A stretch of 64,000 bases of DNA from Cupidesulfovibrio sp000226255 (GTDB taxonomy: Bacteria > Desulfobacterota > Desulfovibrionia > Desulfovibrionales > Desulfovibrionaceae), in the NCBI RefSeq assembly GCF_003402415.2, contig NZ_AP036014.1:2356001-2420000 (forward strand). Direction: 5' to 3'. This document shows, piece by piece, positions 25,316 to 34,641 of this stretch. The notes beneath the pieces were generated by a model. It searched no databases. It was given only the letters and a program-made list of their open reading frames with translations, and was not told the DNA's origin. Each line of letters opens with the position of its first letter. Within the stretch, counting starts at the first letter, position 1. Both the position numbers and the translations under genes were made by a program.

Positions 25316-26110
25316 TCAACCGGCAAGTCGCGCCGCCTCTGCCTGCGACAGGCTGAGAATGATCGGCCCGTCCGGCGTGATGGCCACGCTGTGTTCAAAG
25401 TGGGCCGACAGCTTGCGGTCACGGGTGACCGCCGTCCAGTTGTCGGCGAGGATTTCGACCTCGTACGTACCCACCGTGACCATCGGTTCGATGGCCAGCA
25501 CCATGCCCGGCTTCAGGGGCACGCCCGGCATGCCGCGCGGCACGAAGTTGGGAATCTCGGGCTTCTCGTGCAGCGAACGGCCGATGCCGTGCCCCACGAA
25601 CCGCCGCACCACCCCGAAACCGGCAGCCTCGACATGCCGTTGCACGGCCGCCGAGATGTCGTACAGGGTGTTGCCCACCCGCGCCTGCTCGATGCCCTCG
25701 AAGAGCGATTCGCGCGTCACGCGGATGAGGTGCGCGGCCTCGTCGCTCACTGCCCCCACCGGGTAGGTGCGGGCCGAGTCGCCGTAGAAGCCGTCGTACA
25801 CGACGCCCATGTCGAAGCTGACGATGTCCCCTTCCTGGAGAATCCGCTTCGCCGAGGGAAATCCGTGCACCACCTCTTCGTTCACCGAGCAGCACAGGGC
25901 GAACGGAAACCCGTGATAGCCCTGGAAAGCCGGGCGGACGCCGTGCTTGCGGCACTCCGCCTGGGCCAGCTCCTCGAAATGCATCGTCGAGACGCCCGGG
26001 CGAACGTGTTCGCCCAGAACGTCCAGTATCGCGGCAACGATTCGATTGGCCTCCCGAAGGAGGCCAATCTCGTTGTCATTCTTGATGAAGACACCGCGGA
26101 ACTTCTTCAA
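25316..26110 (-). CDS. map: Methionine aminopeptidase type I
   Basis: 264-residue metallopeptidase that removes the initiator methionine. The five metal ligands of the pita-bread fold are in place in the D(x)10D, GHGIG, EP and E blocks (FDMGVVYDGFYGDSART, VGHGIGRSLHEKPEIPN, AIEPMVTVG). The frame begins with TTG directly after the secY stop, with AAGGGA 11 bases upstream; no ATG fits the family N-terminus. Coupling to secY is likely because the gap is a single base. Confidence 0.93.
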   Translation of the reverse strand: MKKFRGVFIKNDNEIGLLREANRIVAAILDVLGEHVRPGVSTMHFEELAQAECRKHGVRPAFQGYHGFPFALCCSVNEEVVHGFPSAKRILQEGDIVSFDMGVVYDGFYGDSARTYPVGAVSDEAAHLIRVTRESLFEGIEQARVGNTLYDISAAVQRHVEAAGFGVVRRFVGHGIGRSLHEKPEIPNFVPRGMPGVPLKPGMVLAIEPMVTVGTYEVEILADNWTAVTRDRKLSAHFEHSVAITPDGPIILSLSQAEAARLAG

Positions 26111-26111
26111 C

Positions 26112-27425
26112 TCACTGCCGTCCCTTGATGCGGGTCTTGTTCATGAGACCCTCGTACTGCCGTGAGATCAGGTGCGATTCCACCTGGGACATGAAGTCCA
26201 TGGCCACGCCCACCAGAATCAGCACGCTGGTGCCGCCGAAATAGAACGGCACGTTGAACTGCGCGATGAGGATCATGGGCAGGACGCAGATCGCGGATAT
26301 GTAGATGGCCCCCCAGATGGTCATCCGGGTGAGCACCCTGTCGATGTACTGCCGGGTCTTGTCCCCAGGGCGGATGCCGGGGATGAACCCGCCGCCCTTC
26401 TTCAGGTTCTCGGCGATGTCCTTCGGATCGAAGATGATCGCCGTGTAGAAGAAGCAGAAGAACACGATGAGGCTGATGAACAGGATGTTGTACATCACCG
26501 TGTGCGGCGCGAACCAGGCGGCCACCTGCTGGAGCATCTCGTTGGCCGAGAAGCTGGCGATGGTCGCGGGGAACAGCAACAGCGAAGAGGCGAAGATGGG
26601 CGGAATCACGCCCGCCGTGTTGATGCGCAGCGGCAGATGCGTGCTCTGACCGCCGAACATCTTACGCCCCACCTGCCGCTTGGCGTAATGGATGGGGATG
26701 CGCCGCTGCCCGCGTTCCATGAACACGATGCAGCCAAGCACCACCGCCATCACCACCAGCACCAGAAGCGCGGTGAACAGGCTCATGTCGCCGGCCTTGA
26801 TGAGCTGGGCCGACTTGACGATGCCGCCGGGAATGCCGGCGACGATGCCCGAGAAGATGATCAGCGAAATACCGTTGCCGATGCCCTTCTCGGTGATCTG
26901 CTCACCAAGCCACATGATCAGCATGGTGCCAGCGGTAAGCGTGGCGATGGTGATCATCCGGAAAGCCCAGCCCGCATCCACCACCACGGGTGCGCCCGCG
27001 GGGCTGTGCATGTTCTCCAGGCCCACGGCGATGCCGAAGGCCTGGATCACGGTGATCAGCACCGTGGCGTACCGGGTGTACTGGGTGATCTTGCGGCGGC
27101 CCGACGCCCCCTCCTCCTTCGCCATCCGCTTCAGTTCAGGGCTTACGACCTGCAGAAGCTGGATGATGATCGAGGCGGAGATGTAGGGCATGATGCCGAG
27201 GGCGAACACCGACAGATTGCGGAGCCCGCCCCCGGAGAACATGTCGAAGAGGCCGAAAAGGGTGTTCTGGACGCTGGCGAAGAAGTCGGCCAGCGCTCCG
27301 GAATCCACCCCGGGGACCGGGACGTGAACCCCGATGCGGTATGCGGCCAGCAACAGGAACGTCCAGAAGAGCTTCTTGCGAAGCTCCGGCAGACGCGCCA
27401 GGTTTTCTACACCACTAAGCGCCAC
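26112..27425 (-). CDS. secY: Protein translocase subunit SecY
   Basis: 437-residue core of the Sec channel with ten predicted membrane helices. Family landmarks include VPVPGVDSGALADFF in the first periplasmic loop, SEN-type helix boundaries, GIGNGISLIIFSGIVAGIP in the middle and QYIDRVLTRMTIWGA near the end. GTG start with GAAGGGT upstream, 3 bases after rplO. It is the last but one gene of the spc part of the cluster. Confidence 0.97.
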   Translation of the reverse strand: MALSGVENLARLPELRKKLFWTFLLLAAYRIGVHVPVPGVDSGALADFFASVQNTLFGLFDMFSGGGLRNLSVFALGIMPYISASIIIQLLQVVSPELKRMAKEEGASGRRKITQYTRYATVLITVIQAFGIAVGLENMHSPAGAPVVVDAGWAFRMITIATLTAGTMLIMWLGEQITEKGIGNGISLIIFSGIVAGIPGGIVKSAQLIKAGDMSLFTALLVLVVMAVVLGCIVFMERGQRRIPIHYAKRQVGRKMFGGQSTHLPLRINTAGVIPPIFASSLLLFPATIASFSANEMLQQVAAWFAPHTVMYNILFISLIVFFCFFYTAIIFDPKDIAENLKKGGGFIPGIRPGDKTRQYIDRVLTRMTIWGAIYISAICVLPMILIAQFNVPFYFGGTSVLILVGVAMDFMSQVESHLISRQYEGLMNKTRIKGRQ

Positions 27426-27428
27426 GGC

Positions 27429-27878
27429 TTACCCTTCCAGTGCCTTGGCTTCGCCACCGGCGTTGCGGATTTTTTCGGCGGCGGAGGCGCTGAACTTGTG
27501 CGCTTCCACCGTAAGGGCAACGCTGACCTCGCCCACGCCGAGAATTTTCACCGAGGCGCCAGCCTTGCACAGGCCGCGCGCGTAGATGTCTTCCAGCGTG
27601 ATGTCGGTCTTGCCTTCAAAGGACGCCACCAGGCGATCGAGATTGATCACCTCGTAGGTGGCCTTGAAGGGCGCGTTCTTGAAGCCGCGCTTGGGCAGAC
27701 GGCGCTGCAGCGGCATCTGGCCGCCTTCGAAACCGGGGCGCACACCGCCGCCGGCGCGAGCATTCTGGCCCTTGTTACCTTTGCCGGAGGTGCAGCCGAG
27801 CCCCGAACCGGAACCGCGGCCCACGCGCTTGCGCGATGCCCGTTCCTCGGCGAACGGATAGAGTTCGTGCAGTCTCAT
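27429..27878 (-). CDS. rplO: 50S ribosomal protein L15
   Basis: 149 residues. The Gly/Lys-rich N-terminus (KRVGRGSGSGLGCTSGKGNKGQ) and the central RLPKRGF block are diagnostic. It binds 23S rRNA late in 50S assembly. The ATG shares one base with the rpmD stop (TAATG). Confidence 0.97.
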   Translation of the reverse strand: MRLHELYPFAEERASRKRVGRGSGSGLGCTSGKGNKGQNARAGGGVRPGFEGGQMPLQRRLPKRGFKNAPFKATYEVINLDRLVASFEGKTDITLEDIYARGLCKAGASVKILGVGEVSVALTVEAHKFSASAAEKIRNAGGEAKALEG

Positions 27879-28048
27879 TATTCACTGACCTCGACCAGGT
27901 GCTTGACTTCGGCGATCATGCCACGGATTGCGGCATTGTCCTCAAACGACTTCTCGCAACGGATCTTCCGCAGGCCAAGCGCGTCAAGAACCTTGCGCTG
28001 CTTGGGTTTGCAACCGATCCAGCTGCGTACGAGCTTCACCTTGATCAT
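27878..28048 (-). CDS. rpmD: 50S ribosomal protein L30
   Basis: 56-residue protein beginning MIKVKLVRSWIGCKPKQ, followed by VLDALGLRKIRC and a C-terminal acidic end. It follows rpsE by 9 bases, and its stop overlaps the rplO start by one base. Length and the VKLVRS-IGxxxxQ pattern match L30. Confidence 0.95.
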   Translation of the reverse strand: MIKVKLVRSWIGCKPKQRKVLDALGLRKIRCEKSFEDNAAIRGMIAEVKHLVEVSE

Positions 28049-28057
28049 GATTGCGTC

Positions 28058-28549
28058 CTACTTTCTGGGCGCTTCGAGCTTCATGCCGCGAAGCTGGCCC
28101 ACGTACTCGGCGCTGCGCAGCGAGGTAAGCCCCGCCATGGTTGCGCGCAGCACGTTGTGCGGGTTGTTGGTGCCGATGGCTTTCGCAAGCACGTCGGTCA
28201 CGCCCACGGCTTCCATGACGGCGCGCACGGCCCCGCCAGCGATGATGCCGGTACCCTTGGAGGCGGGCTTCAGCATGACGCAGCCGGCGCCGAACTCGCC
28301 CAGGATTTCATACGGAAGGGTGCCATCCACCAGCGGAATCTGGACCATGTCCTTCTTCGCGCGTTCGGTGGCCTTGCGCAGGGCTTCCGGCACTTCCTGG
28401 GCCTTGCCGAGGCCGAAGCCCACGGCGCCCTTGCCGTCGCCCACGACAACGAGGGCGCTGAAGCTGAAGCGGCGGCCGCCCTTCACAACCTTGGCAACTC
28501 GGTTAAGGTAGACGATCTTCTCTACCAACCCGAACTCATTCTGTTCCAT
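28058..28549 (-). CDS. rpsE: 30S ribosomal protein S5
   Basis: 163 residues from the ATG at 28549 (MEQNEFGLVEKIVYLNRV); a GTG five codons earlier is less likely. KVVKGGRRFSFSALVVVGD is the double-stranded RNA-binding domain, and the C-terminal half has the LRATMAGLTSLRS fold. It acts in decoding accuracy and 30S head-body movement. Confidence 0.96.
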   Translation of the reverse strand: MEQNEFGLVEKIVYLNRVAKVVKGGRRFSFSALVVVGDGKGAVGFGLGKAQEVPEALRKATERAKKDMVQIPLVDGTLPYEILGEFGAGCVMLKPASKGTGIIAGGAVRAVMEAVGVTDVLAKAIGTNNPHNVLRATMAGLTSLRSAEYVGQLRGMKLEAPRK

Positions 28550-28567
28550 GCCAGTACCTACCACCCG

Positions 28568-28927
28568 TTAGAATTCCAGGCCGCCCTCACGGGCACCGTC
28601 GGCAACAGCCTTGATGCGCCCGTGATACAGGTAGCCGTTACGGTCGAACACCACGCGCTTGATGCTCTTCTCGCCCGCGAGGCGTGCGATTTCCTTGCCC
28701 ACCAGTTCCGCCCCGGCCTTGTTGCAGTGCGCCCCGGCCTGGGCCTTGCCGATGGCAAGGGTGGAGGTGGCAACAAGCGTGGCGCCGGTGGCGTCGTCCA
28801 CGATCTGGGCGTAGACGTGCAGGTTCGAGCGGTAGACAACCAGCCGGGGACGCTCGGTGCTCCCGGCGATCTTCTTGCGAATGCGGACTTTGCGCCGCTT
28901 TCTGGCATCGTTCTTGGTCATCGTCAT
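28568..28927 (-). CDS. rplR: 50S ribosomal protein L18
   Basis: 119 residues; binds 5S rRNA with L5 and L25. Basic N-terminus (KNDARKRRKVRIRKKI), the RPRLVVYRSNLHVYAQIVDD strand pair and the VFDRNGYLYHGRIKAVADGAREGGLEF end are diagnostic. Confidence 0.97.
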   Translation of the reverse strand: MTMTKNDARKRRKVRIRKKIAGSTERPRLVVYRSNLHVYAQIVDDATGATLVATSTLAIGKAQAGAHCNKAGAELVGKEIARLAGEKSIKRVVFDRNGYLYHGRIKAVADGAREGGLEF

Positions 28928-28941
28928 TTTCTCATACCTGC

Positions 28942-29478
28942 CTATTTGCCACCAGACTTGCCGGCCTTGCGGCGAATCTGCTCGTTGTCGTACTTGATGC
29001 CCTTGCCCTTGTAGGGTTCAGGCTTACGCACGCGGCGGATGCGTGCGGCGATCTCGCCGACCACTTCTTTGCTGATGCCCGAGATGGTCAGCTTCTGGCC
29101 TTCCACCTTGGCTTCGACGCCTTCGGGCATCTCCATGATCACCGGGTGCGAGAAACCGACCGCGAGCTCAACCAGGTTGCCCTTCACGGCAACCTTGTAG
29201 CCGACGCCGATGACTTCCAAGGTCTTGGAGAAGCCCTTGGTCACGCCCTGCACGCAGTTGGCGAGCAGGGTGCGGCGCAGGCCGTGCTGGGCACGGGCGG
29301 TGCGGGTTTCGGTGGCGCGGGTGATGACGACCTGGCCGCCCTCAACCACGTAGTTCAGTTCTTCATGGGTAGGGGTGACGAGCACGCCCTTCGGGCCCTT
29401 GACCTCGACGGTGCCGGTCCCGACCTTCACTTCGACGCCGGAAGGAATGGCGATGGGGAGTTTACCGATTCGCGACAT
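28942..29478 (-). CDS. rplF: 50S ribosomal protein L6
   Basis: 178 residues, two L6 RNA-binding domains in tandem. MSRIGKLPIAIPSGV at the N-terminus and the conserved YKGKGIKYDNEQIRRKAGKSG end are present. It supports the factor-binding stalk region of the 50S subunit. Confidence 0.97.
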   Translation of the reverse strand: MSRIGKLPIAIPSGVEVKVGTGTVEVKGPKGVLVTPTHEELNYVVEGGQVVITRATETRTARAQHGLRRTLLANCVQGVTKGFSKTLEVIGVGYKVAVKGNLVELAVGFSHPVIMEMPEGVEAKVEGQKLTISGISKEVVGEIAARIRRVRKPEPYKGKGIKYDNEQIRRKAGKSGGK

Positions 29479-29487
29479 GTCCGTACC

Positions 29488-29868
29488 CTACCAGATTTCG
29501 CAGAGCAGTTCGCCGCCAACCTTACGGTCACGGGCCTGCGTGCCCGCAAGGACACCGCTGGAGGTGGACAGGATGCAGATGCCAAGCCCGTTCTGGACCT
29601 TGGGGATGTCGGTGGAGCCGACATACACCCGGCGGCCGGGCTTGCTCACCCGCTTGAGGCCGGCGATGACCGGCTTACCCTTGAAATACTTGAGGGAGAT
29701 CTTGATCTCGGCCTCTTCCACCGCCACGTCTTCGACGTAGCCTTCCTGCTTCAGGATGGCGGCGATGGATTCCTTCATCTTCGAGCGCGGCACACTCACT
29801 TCCTTGTGCAGGGCCAAGTGTGCGTTGCGGATACGCGTGAGCATATCTGCAATAGGATCAGTCAGCAT
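29488..29868 (-). CDS. rpsH: 30S ribosomal protein S8
   Basis: 126 residues; MLTDPIADMLTRIRNAH and GLGICILSTSSGVLAGTQARDRKVGGELLC are the S8 signature blocks. It binds 16S helix 21 and in E. coli represses the spc operon through a mimic hairpin near rplE. Confidence 0.97.
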   Translation of the reverse strand: MLTDPIADMLTRIRNAHLALHKEVSVPRSKMKESIAAILKQEGYVEDVAVEEAEIKISLKYFKGKPVIAGLKRVSKPGRRVYVGSTDIPKVQNGLGICILSTSSGVLAGTQARDRKVGGELLCEIW

Positions 29869-29886
29869 TCCTTACTCCTTGGTGAC

Positions 29887-30072
29887 TTACCAGCTCGACT
29901 TGCGAACGCCGGGCAGTTCGCCGCGCAGGGCCATGTTGCGGAAGCAGATACGGCACAGGCCGAACTTGCGCATGTAGGCACGCGGGCGGCCGCAGACCGG
30001 ACAACGGTTGTAGGCGCGGGCGGAGAACTTGGGCTTGCGCTGCGCCTTCACTTCAAGCGATGTACGAGACAA
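29887..30072 (-). CDS. rpsN: 30S ribosomal protein S14, zinc-binding type Z
   Basis: 61 residues, the short zinc form, with C23/C26 in CPVCGRPRAYMRKFG and C39/C42 in LCRICF. The frame begins with TTG; an AAGGAG site is 8 bases upstream. The short form removes need for a second, zinc-free paralogue here; none is in the window. Confidence 0.96.
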   Translation of the reverse strand: MSRTSLEVKAQRKPKFSARAYNRCPVCGRPRAYMRKFGLCRICFRNMALRGELPGVRKSSW

Positions 30073-30084
30073 AGCCGTTTCTCC

Positions 30085-30624
30085 TTACTTCTTGAAAGGC
30101 ATGCCGAGCTGGTCGAGCAGCAGCTTGCCTTCCTTGTCCGTCTGGGCGGTGGTAACGATCGTGATGTTCATCCCCTTGGGGTTGTCAACGCGATCCACTT
30201 CCAGCTCGGGGAAAATGGTGTGTTCCTTGATGCCCAGGGTGAAATTGCCCCGGCCATCGAAGCCACGGTCCGGAATCCCTCTGAAGTCGCGCACACGGGG
30301 GAGCGCGAAGTTCATCAGCTTGTCCAGAAAGTCCCACATGCGTTCCTTGCGCAGCGTCACGCGGCAGCCGATGGGCATGCCTTCGCGCAGCTTGAACGAC
30401 GCGATGGACTTCTTCGCACGGGTCACGACGGCCTTCTGCCCGGCGATGGCGGTCAACTCCTTGATGGCTTCTTCCATCAACTTGTTGTTCTGGCTCGCGG
30501 CGCCGAGGCCGATATTCAGAGAGACTTTCTCAATCCCGGGAACCTGCATCGAAGAAGTGTAGTTGAACTCCTTCTGCAATACCGGAACCACTTTCTCGCG
30601 GTATATCTGTTCAAGACGCGTCAT
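30085..30624 (-). CDS. rplE: 50S ribosomal protein L5
   Basis: 179 residues; the 5S rRNA-binding protein at the 50S central protuberance. MTRLEQIYREKVVPVLQKEF, the KSIASFKLREGMPIGCRVTLR core and GMNITIVTTAQTDKE near the end are diagnostic. Confidence 0.97.
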   Translation of the reverse strand: MTRLEQIYREKVVPVLQKEFNYTSSMQVPGIEKVSLNIGLGAASQNNKLMEEAIKELTAIAGQKAVVTRAKKSIASFKLREGMPIGCRVTLRKERMWDFLDKLMNFALPRVRDFRGIPDRGFDGRGNFTLGIKEHTIFPELEVDRVDNPKGMNITIVTTAQTDKEGKLLLDQLGMPFKK

Positions 30625-30635
30625 CGTCTCTCACC

Positions 30636-30959
30636 CTATCCGATGATTTCGTTGCACTTCTTGCAGAAGCGAACTTTCTTGCCGTCCTCGGTGTAGCGGT
30701 AGCCCACCTTGGTGGCCTTGGCGCACGCATCGCACATCACCATCACGTTGGAGATGTCGACAGGCATCTCCTTCTCGATGATACCGCCCGGCTGCTGCCG
30801 GTACGGATTGGCGCGCATGTGGCGCTTGACCATGTTGACCTTCTCGACAAGCACGCCGTCCTTCTTGGGAAGGACCTTGATTACCTTGCCGATCTTGCCT
30901 TTGTCCTTGCCGGCGATGACGACCACTTTGTCGTCCTTGCGGATGCGGAACTGTTTCAT
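30636..30959 (-). CDS. rplX: 50S ribosomal protein L24
   Basis: 107 residues with the KOW motif near the start (KDDKVVVIAGKDKGKIGKV), then VNMVKRHMR. The C-terminal half contains a CxxC-x12-CxxC pattern (MCDACAKATKVGYRYTED..FCKKC) that would bind zinc, as in many L24 proteins. It initiates 50S assembly. Confidence 0.97.
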   Translation of the reverse strand: MKQFRIRKDDKVVVIAGKDKGKIGKVIKVLPKKDGVLVEKVNMVKRHMRANPYRQQPGGIIEKEMPVDISNVMVMCDACAKATKVGYRYTEDGKKVRFCKKCNEIIG

Positions 30960-30969
30960 TTCTGGGCTC

Positions 30970-31338
30970 CTAGAGCACTTCGGGCGCCAGCGACACGATC
31001 TTCATGAAGTTCTTGCCGCGCAGTTCACGGGCAACAGGGCCGAAGATGCGGGTGCCCACCGGCTCGCCCTGCTTGTTCAGCAGCACGGCCGCATTGGAAT
31101 CGAACTTGATGTACGAACCGTCGACGCGGCGGACTTCCTTGCGGGTGCGCACGATGACGGCCTGCATCACGTCGCCCTTCTTCACCTTGCAGTGCGGCAG
31201 GGCTTCCTTCACGGAAACGACGACGATGTCGCCCACGGTGGCGTAGCGGCGCTTGGAGCCGCCGAGCACCTTGATGCACGCGACTTTCTTCGCACCGGAG
31301 TTGTCCGCCACCTGCAGCGTGGATTCTACCTGGATCAT
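30970..31338 (-). CDS. rplN: 50S ribosomal protein L14
   Basis: 122 residues; [19 protein letters not shown] and the [21 protein letters not shown] segment are diagnostic. It forms a bridge to the 30S subunit. First gene of the spc-type order L14-L24-L5-S14-S8-L6-L18-S5-L30-L15. Confidence 0.97.
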
Positions 31339-31347
31339 CGCAAACCC

Positions 31348-31614
31348 CTACACGGCTTTTTCGAGAATGGAGACCAGATGCCAGCGCTTGTTGCGGCTGA
31401 GCGGACGGTACTCGATGATCTTCACCTTGTCGCCGATGCCGCACTCGTTCTGGGGATCGTGAGCGGTGAACTTGTTGCGGCGGCGCACGTACTTCTTCAG
31501 CAGGGGATGCTGCACCAGCGTTTCGACGCGAACGACGATGGTCTTGTCGTTCTTGTCGCTGACGACGATCCCGGTGAGCACCCTGCCCTTGCGGTTCATC
31601 AGTTCTTCGGACAT
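31348..31614 (-). CDS. rpsQ: 30S ribosomal protein S17
   Basis: 88 residues; OB-fold 16S-binding protein with LTGIVVSDKNDKTIVVRVE and the HDPQNECGIGDKVKIIEYRPLSRNKRW block. It follows rpmC by 4 bases. Confidence 0.97.
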   Translation of the reverse strand: MSEELMNRKGRVLTGIVVSDKNDKTIVVRVETLVQHPLLKKYVRRRNKFTAHDPQNECGIGDKVKIIEYRPLSRNKRWHLVSILEKAV

Positions 31615-31618
31615 GGGC

Positions 31619-31804
31619 TTACCCCTTTTCCTTCAGGATGGTCAGAATCCGGGCGATCTCGCGCTTGGTCGCCGGGAGGTTGGAGGTCTTCTCCAACTGC
31701 GCGGTGGCGTGGCGGAAACGCAGATCGAACAGTTCCTTGCGGGATTCGGCCAACTTGTCCTTGAGCTGTTCAGCGCTGAGCTTTCTCAGTTCTGCGGCGT
31801 TCAT
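31619..31804 (-). CDS. rpmC: 50S ribosomal protein L29
   Basis: 61 residues from the ATG at 31804 (MNAAELRKLSAEQLKDKL); a longer read upstream is an artefact of the overlapping rplP end. Two helices with FDLRFRHATAQLEKTSNLPATKREIARI in the middle. It helps form the exit-tunnel binding site of trigger factor and SRP. Confidence 0.96.
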   Translation of the reverse strand: MNAAELRKLSAEQLKDKLAESRKELFDLRFRHATAQLEKTSNLPATKREIARILTILKEKG

Positions 31805-31805
31805 T

Positions 31806-32218
31806 CTAGAGGCCCTCCCGCACGACAATGGTCGTCTTGATGGGGAGCTTGTGGGCGGCGCGCGTCAGAGCTTCCTTGGCCAGCTCCAGGCTGACGCCCT
31901 TGATTTCGTAAAGCACGCGGCCCGGCTTCACCGGAGCGCACCAGCCCACCGGGGCGCCCTTACCGGAACCCTGGCGGGTTTCGAGGGGCTTGGCGGTGAC
32001 CGGATGGTCGGGGAAGATGCGGATCCAGACCTTACCGCCGCGCTTGATGTGGCGCATCATGGCGATACGGGCGGCCTCGATCTGCTGGCTGGACAGCTTG
32101 CCGTGTTCTACTGCCTTAAGGCCGATATCACCGAAGGAGACAGTGGCGCCGCGGGTGGCCATGCCACGCAGACGGCCCTTCTGCCACTTGCGGAATTTAA
32201 CCTTTCTGGGGCTCAACA

Positions 32219-32219
<1 letters not shown>
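31806..32219 (-). CDS. rplP: 50S ribosomal protein L16
   Basis: 137 residues; MLSPRKVKFRKWQKGRLRG, the FGDIGLKAVE block and GKGAPVGWCAPVKPGRVLYEI are diagnostic. It helps position A-site tRNA. The ATG shares a base with the rpsC stop. Confidence 0.97.
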
Positions 32220-32862
<643 letters not shown>

Positions 32863-32863
32863 C

Positions 32864-33202
32864 CTATTCCTGCCCTTCTGCGAGAATCACGGTGATGTGG
32901 CTGGTACGCTTCCGAATCTTGGTGGCGCGACCCTGCGCACGCGGAAGAAACCGCTTCCAGGTGGGGCCTTCGTTGATAACGATCTGCTTCACGACCATGG
33001 CGTCCACGTCGATGCCGGGCAGTTGCTCGGCGTTGGCGAGGGCGGAACGCAGCACGCCGAAGATGATGTCGGCGGGCTTGTTGGGCGTGAACTTCAGGAT
33101 ATTCATGGCGTCTTCGACAGGCAGCCCGTTCACGTTCTTGGCGACCAGGCGGGCCTTACGCGGCGACACACGCATGAATTTCGCGGTGGCTCTCGATTCC
33201 AT
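32864..33202 (-). CDS. rplV: 50S ribosomal protein L22
   Basis: 112 residues from the ATG at 33202 with GGGTG seven bases upstream; a GTG three codons earlier is less likely. MRVSPRKARLVAKNV and the tunnel beta-hairpin RAQGRATKIRKRTSHITVI are diagnostic; changes in that loop give macrolide resistance in other bacteria. Confidence 0.96.
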   Translation of the reverse strand: MESRATAKFMRVSPRKARLVAKNVNGLPVEDAMNILKFTPNKPADIIFGVLRSALANAEQLPGIDVDAMVVKQIVINEGPTWKRFLPRAQGRATKIRKRTSHITVILAEGQE

Positions 33203-33214
33203 CGGATTCACCCA

Positions 33215-33496
33215 CTACTTCTTTGCTTTGCTCTTCTTGTCCGCGGCATGCCCGTAGAACGTGCGGGTCGGGGCGAATTCGCCCAGCTTGTGACCCACCA
33301 TGTTCTCGGTGACGAACACGGGAATGAACTTCTTCCCATTGTGGACCGCGAACGTCAGGCCGACCATCTCGGGAGCGATGGTGGACCGACGCGACCACGT
33401 CTTGATGACGCGGCGGTCGCTGTTCGACACGGCCAATTCCACTTTCTTGATCAGATGGTCGTCTATGAACGGACCTTTCTTCAGAGATCTGGGCAT
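33215..33496 (-). CDS. rpsS: 30S ribosomal protein S19
   Basis: 93 residues; MPRSLKKGPFIDDHLIKKV, WSRRSTIAPEMVGLTFAVHNGK and GHKLGEFAPTR are diagnostic. A head protein near the A-site. Nine bases after rplB. Confidence 0.97.
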   Translation of the reverse strand: MPRSLKKGPFIDDHLIKKVELAVSNSDRRVIKTWSRRSTIAPEMVGLTFAVHNGKKFIPVFVTENMVGHKLGEFAPTRTFYGHAADKKSKAKK

Positions 33497-33505
33497 GCTC
33501 TACTC

Positions 33506-34336
33506 CTACTTCTGACCGCGACGCTTGACGATGAGCTTCGAGGAAGCCTTCTTGCGATCGCGGGTCTTGTACCCCTTGGTGGGCACGCCCCACGGGGTCA
33601 CCGGATGGCGACCGCCGGAGCTGCGGCCTTCACCACCACCCAACGGGTGGTCGATGGGGTTCATGGCGACGCCGCGGACCTTGGGACGACGGCCGAGCCA
33701 GCGATTGCGGCCCGCCTTGCCCAGCGAGATGTTCTCGTGGTTCACGTTGCCGACCTGGCCGATGGTGGCGCAGCAGGCGGCGAGCACCTTGCGCACTTCG
33801 CCCGAAGGCATGCGCAGGAGGGCGTACTTGCCTTCCTTGGCCACCAGCTGGGCGTAGGTGCCGGCGGCGCGGCAGAACTGGCCGCCACGGCCGGGGTAGA
33901 GCTCGATGTTGTGCAGCACGGTGCCGACGGGGATGCGGGCCATGGGCATGGCGTTGCCGGGCTTGATGTCCGCGCCTTCGCCAGCCTGCACCATGTCGCC
34001 CTGCTTGATGCCGAGCGGGGCGAGGATGTAACGCTTCTCGCCGTCCGCGTAGTGCAGCAGCGCGATGCGGGCGGTACGGTTGGGGTCGTACTCGATGTGA
34101 GCGACCGTGGCCGTGATGCCGAGCTTGTTACGACGGAAGTCGATGATGCGGTACAGACGCTTGTGACCGCCGCCACGGCGGCGCATGGTCACGCGGCCGT
34201 TGTTGTTGCGGCCGCTCTTCTTGGTCAGCCCCTCGGTAAGGGACTTCTCGGGCGTGCTCCTGGTGACTTCCTCGAAATCCGAGACGGTCTGGAAGCGGCG
34301 ACCGGGAGATGTCGGTTTCAGCTTACGAACAGCCAT
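33506..34336 (-). CDS. rplB: 50S ribosomal protein L2
   Basis: 276 residues, an OB domain followed by an SH3-like domain; the MNPIDHPLGGGEGRSSGGRHPVTPWG segment (His essential for peptidyl transferase assembly) is intact. The C-terminus is the usual Lys/Arg-rich tail. Confidence 0.98.
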   Translation of the reverse strand: MAVRKLKPTSPGRRFQTVSDFEEVTRSTPEKSLTEGLTKKSGRNNNGRVTMRRRGGGHKRLYRIIDFRRNKLGITATVAHIEYDPNRTARIALLHYADGEKRYILAPLGIKQGDMVQAGEGADIKPGNAMPMARIPVGTVLHNIELYPGRGGQFCRAAGTYAQLVAKEGKYALLRMPSGEVRKVLAACCATIGQVGNVNHENISLGKAGRNRWLGRRPKVRGVAMNPIDHPLGGGEGRSSGGRHPVTPWGVPTKGYKTRDRKKASSKLIVKRRGQK

Positions 34337-34339
34337 TGC

Positions 34340-34630
34340 TTACACTCCCTCGAAGAATTCGATTTTTTCGCCGGGAGCCAGGGTCACGTAAGCCTTCTTG
34401 CAGCCGGAGATCCGGCCCACGACGCGGCCCTGGCGGACCTTGTCGGAAGGCTTCTTGGTGATGACGTTGACGTCGGTCACCTTGACCTTGAAGGCGGCTT
34501 CGACGGCCTTCTTGATTTCGATCTTGTTGGCCCGGGGGTTCACGAAGAACACGACCTGCTGGGCCTGTTCCTTCACGAAGGTGGCCTTTTCGGACACCAG
34601 GGGCTTCACGAGAATCTGGGTATAATCCAT
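34340..34630 (-). CDS. rplW: 50S ribosomal protein L23
   Basis: 96 residues. GGGAGG lies six bases before the second of two close ATGs, so the start at 34630 (MDYTQILVKPLVSEK) is chosen. It forms the exit-tunnel docking site for trigger factor and SecY. Confidence 0.96.
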   Translation of the reverse strand: MDYTQILVKPLVSEKATFVKEQAQQVVFFVNPRANKIEIKKAVEAAFKVKVTDVNVITKKPSDKVRQGRVVGRISGCKKAYVTLAPGEKIEFFEGV

Positions 34631-34641
34631 GACCATCCTCC

